Virus record (IMG/VR): IMGVR_UViG_3300030329_002857
Coordinates: 1 to 28,950 of that record
Source of the DNA: a virus
Strand: one strand, 5' to 3'
Length of the DNA: 28,950 bases
This document shows, in pieces, positions 28,283-28,950 of the stretch. Position 1 is the stretch's first letter. Each line of letters starts with the position of its first letter. The notes under the pieces were generated by a model, which saw nothing but the letters and a program-made list of their open reading frames with translations, was not told the DNA's origin and did not search any database. The translations under genes and the position numbers were made by a program.

Positions 28283-28551
28283 AAACAAAAGAAGTATATT
28301 TATATTCAGATGAAATAGATGAAGATTTATTTCATGCAATAGAAAGACAACTAGGTTGCCATGAGGCTAACCTTAGTTTGTTCAATGGCAGATCAGAAAA
28401 AGAAAGAGCCAAAGATTTTGAATGTGCTGCCTATAAAAGTAATAATTGTAAAAATCCAAAAGATAATGTTTACATAATTAAATTACAAGTAGTTGACCAC
28501 GAACACACACTTGATGAACATATATGTGAATGTTGTTTTCAAACATCTTAA
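28279..28551 (+). CDS. Small Cys/His protein (90 aa)
   Basis: A longer frame from 28267 exists, but the ATG at 28279 overlaps the preceding stop (ATGA) and has a GGGGGGAAG site right before it, so I choose it. The N-terminus is acidic and helical (YLYSDEIDEDLFHAIERQLG). Cys27/His28, Cys49 and Cys57 lie in the middle. The end carries DHEHTLDEHICECCF with His74, His76, His81, Cys83, Cys85 and Cys86, a likely metal site. No family recognised; it continues the series of small Cys proteins. Confidence 0.6.
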   Translation: MKTKEVYLYSDEIDEDLFHAIERQLGCHEANLSLFNGRSEKERAKDFECAAYKSNNCKNPKDNVYIIKLQVVDHEHTLDEHICECCFQTS

Positions 28552-28564
28552 AAAATGGTATAAT
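28536..28564 (+). promoter_or_regulatory. Possible extended -10 promoter before last gene
   Basis: TATAAT (28559-28564) is preceded by TG at extended -10 spacing, and TTTTCA (28536-28541) lies 17 bases upstream. The start would fall at the GGAG of the next gene, giving a leader of only about 11 bases, which weakens the call. Confidence 0.25.
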
Positions 28565-28581
28565 ACTAAAGGAGAAAGGTA

Positions 28582-28950
28582 ATGACCACCAAAAGAATTA
28601 ATCGCTATGATATTCGCACCCCTATTTGGAATGGAAGTGCTAAGAAAAGAATGATTGGACTAGCACCAAGTCGCATGAAAGGGTATGACGAATTACATGT
28701 TCAGATATTACAGACGAACAAACATAACGAAAGAATCTATCCCGATACCTATGTCTTTACACAAAAATTCTTTAATGAATACGAAGGAGAAGTAGTGAAT
28801 AGATATGGAGTTGCATTAAAGTATTTCTTTGTTGATGACTTGCTTACCAAGAGTCAAAACAATTGGGAAACATTTGTAACAGAGGCTAGAAAATATGGGG
28901 ACATTATAATTCTTGAAGAAAATATTAACCCTAAGAATAAAGGAGAAGTA
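28582..28950 (+). CDS. Protein of unknown function, N-terminal part (open at right edge)
   Basis: ATG at 28582 follows GGAGAAAGG and the frame stays open for 123 codons to the window end. The visible part is basic at the start (TTKRINRYDIRTPIWNGSAK). It then has KRMIGLAPSRMKGYDELHVQ, a Tyr/Phe-rich stretch (YPDTYVFTQKFFNEYEGEV) and a strand-helix region (YFFVDDLLTKSQNNWETFVT). Codon use contains more CGC, ACC and CCC than its neighbours in the first 60 codons. No membrane segment or motif is recognised, and the full length is unknown. Confidence 0.6.
   Translation, partial: MTTKRINRYDIRTPIWNGSAKKRMIGLAPSRMKGYDELHVQILQTNKHNERIYPDTYVFTQKFFNEYEGEVVNRYGVALKYFFVDDLLTKSQNNWETFVTEARKYGDIIILEENINPKNKGEV

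Overview
The window is a stretch of a tailed double-stranded DNA phage genome, and no cellular gene is recognisable in it. It is AT-rich by eye. Shine-Dalgarno sites are strong (GGAG, AGGAGGA) and the standard code is used with TAA, TAG and TGA stops. That argues for a host that uses SD-directed initiation and against Bacteroidota. The tail-fibre and capsid protein style resembles uncultivated marine phages, but host and habitat are inference only. No tape-measure or tail-sheath gene is visible, while long internal-type virion proteins are, so a podovirus-like (short-tailed) particle is the best guess.

Layout. (1) Positions 1-21523, all on the minus strand, hold the packaging and virion module. 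In transcription order: terminase small subunit, terminase large subunit, portal, three Pro/Gly/Gln-rich proteins (969, 271 and 200 aa), an 1824-aa giant protein, scaffold-like protein, major capsid protein, a 120-aa Cys protein, a 249-aa decoration-like protein, four small proteins (144, 79, 29 and 46 aa), a 422-aa connector-like protein, a 623-aa propeller-like tail protein, a 135-aa nuclease-fold protein and the start of a tail fibre that leaves the window. Genes are packed with TAAATG junctions or short overlaps. (2) Positions 21524-22703 are a 1.18-kb non-coding divergent control region. It has a minus-strand promoter for the terminase operon, a plus-strand promoter with both hexamers at consensus and a 12-bp palindrome over its start point, TAGCTA-rich repeats and a dense series of perfect inverted repeats. 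It is the best candidate in the window for a replication origin and/or structured transcripts. (3) Positions 22704-28950, all on the plus strand, hold a presumed early module: many small proteins, several with paired cysteines, a DUF932-type protein, a ParB-like protein and an open gene at the right edge.

The most unusual content is non-coding and lies in the plus-strand module. Three long perfect hairpins (23349-23391, 24345-24385, 25471-25515) have unrelated stems but the same loop, AAACAAGTGA, and each sits just upstream of a gene's ribosome site. A 390-base gap (24019-24408) also holds a strong terminator, a tandem pair of hairpins with compensatory stem changes, a C-rich tract whose complement can form G-quadruplexes, and a 14-bp palindrome. 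A 265-base gap (27442-27706) looks like a structured RNA with competing pairings and an 8-codon leader frame. Together these suggest an RNA-level control scheme (processing, termination or protein-binding stem-loops) for the early genes that I do not recognise as described.
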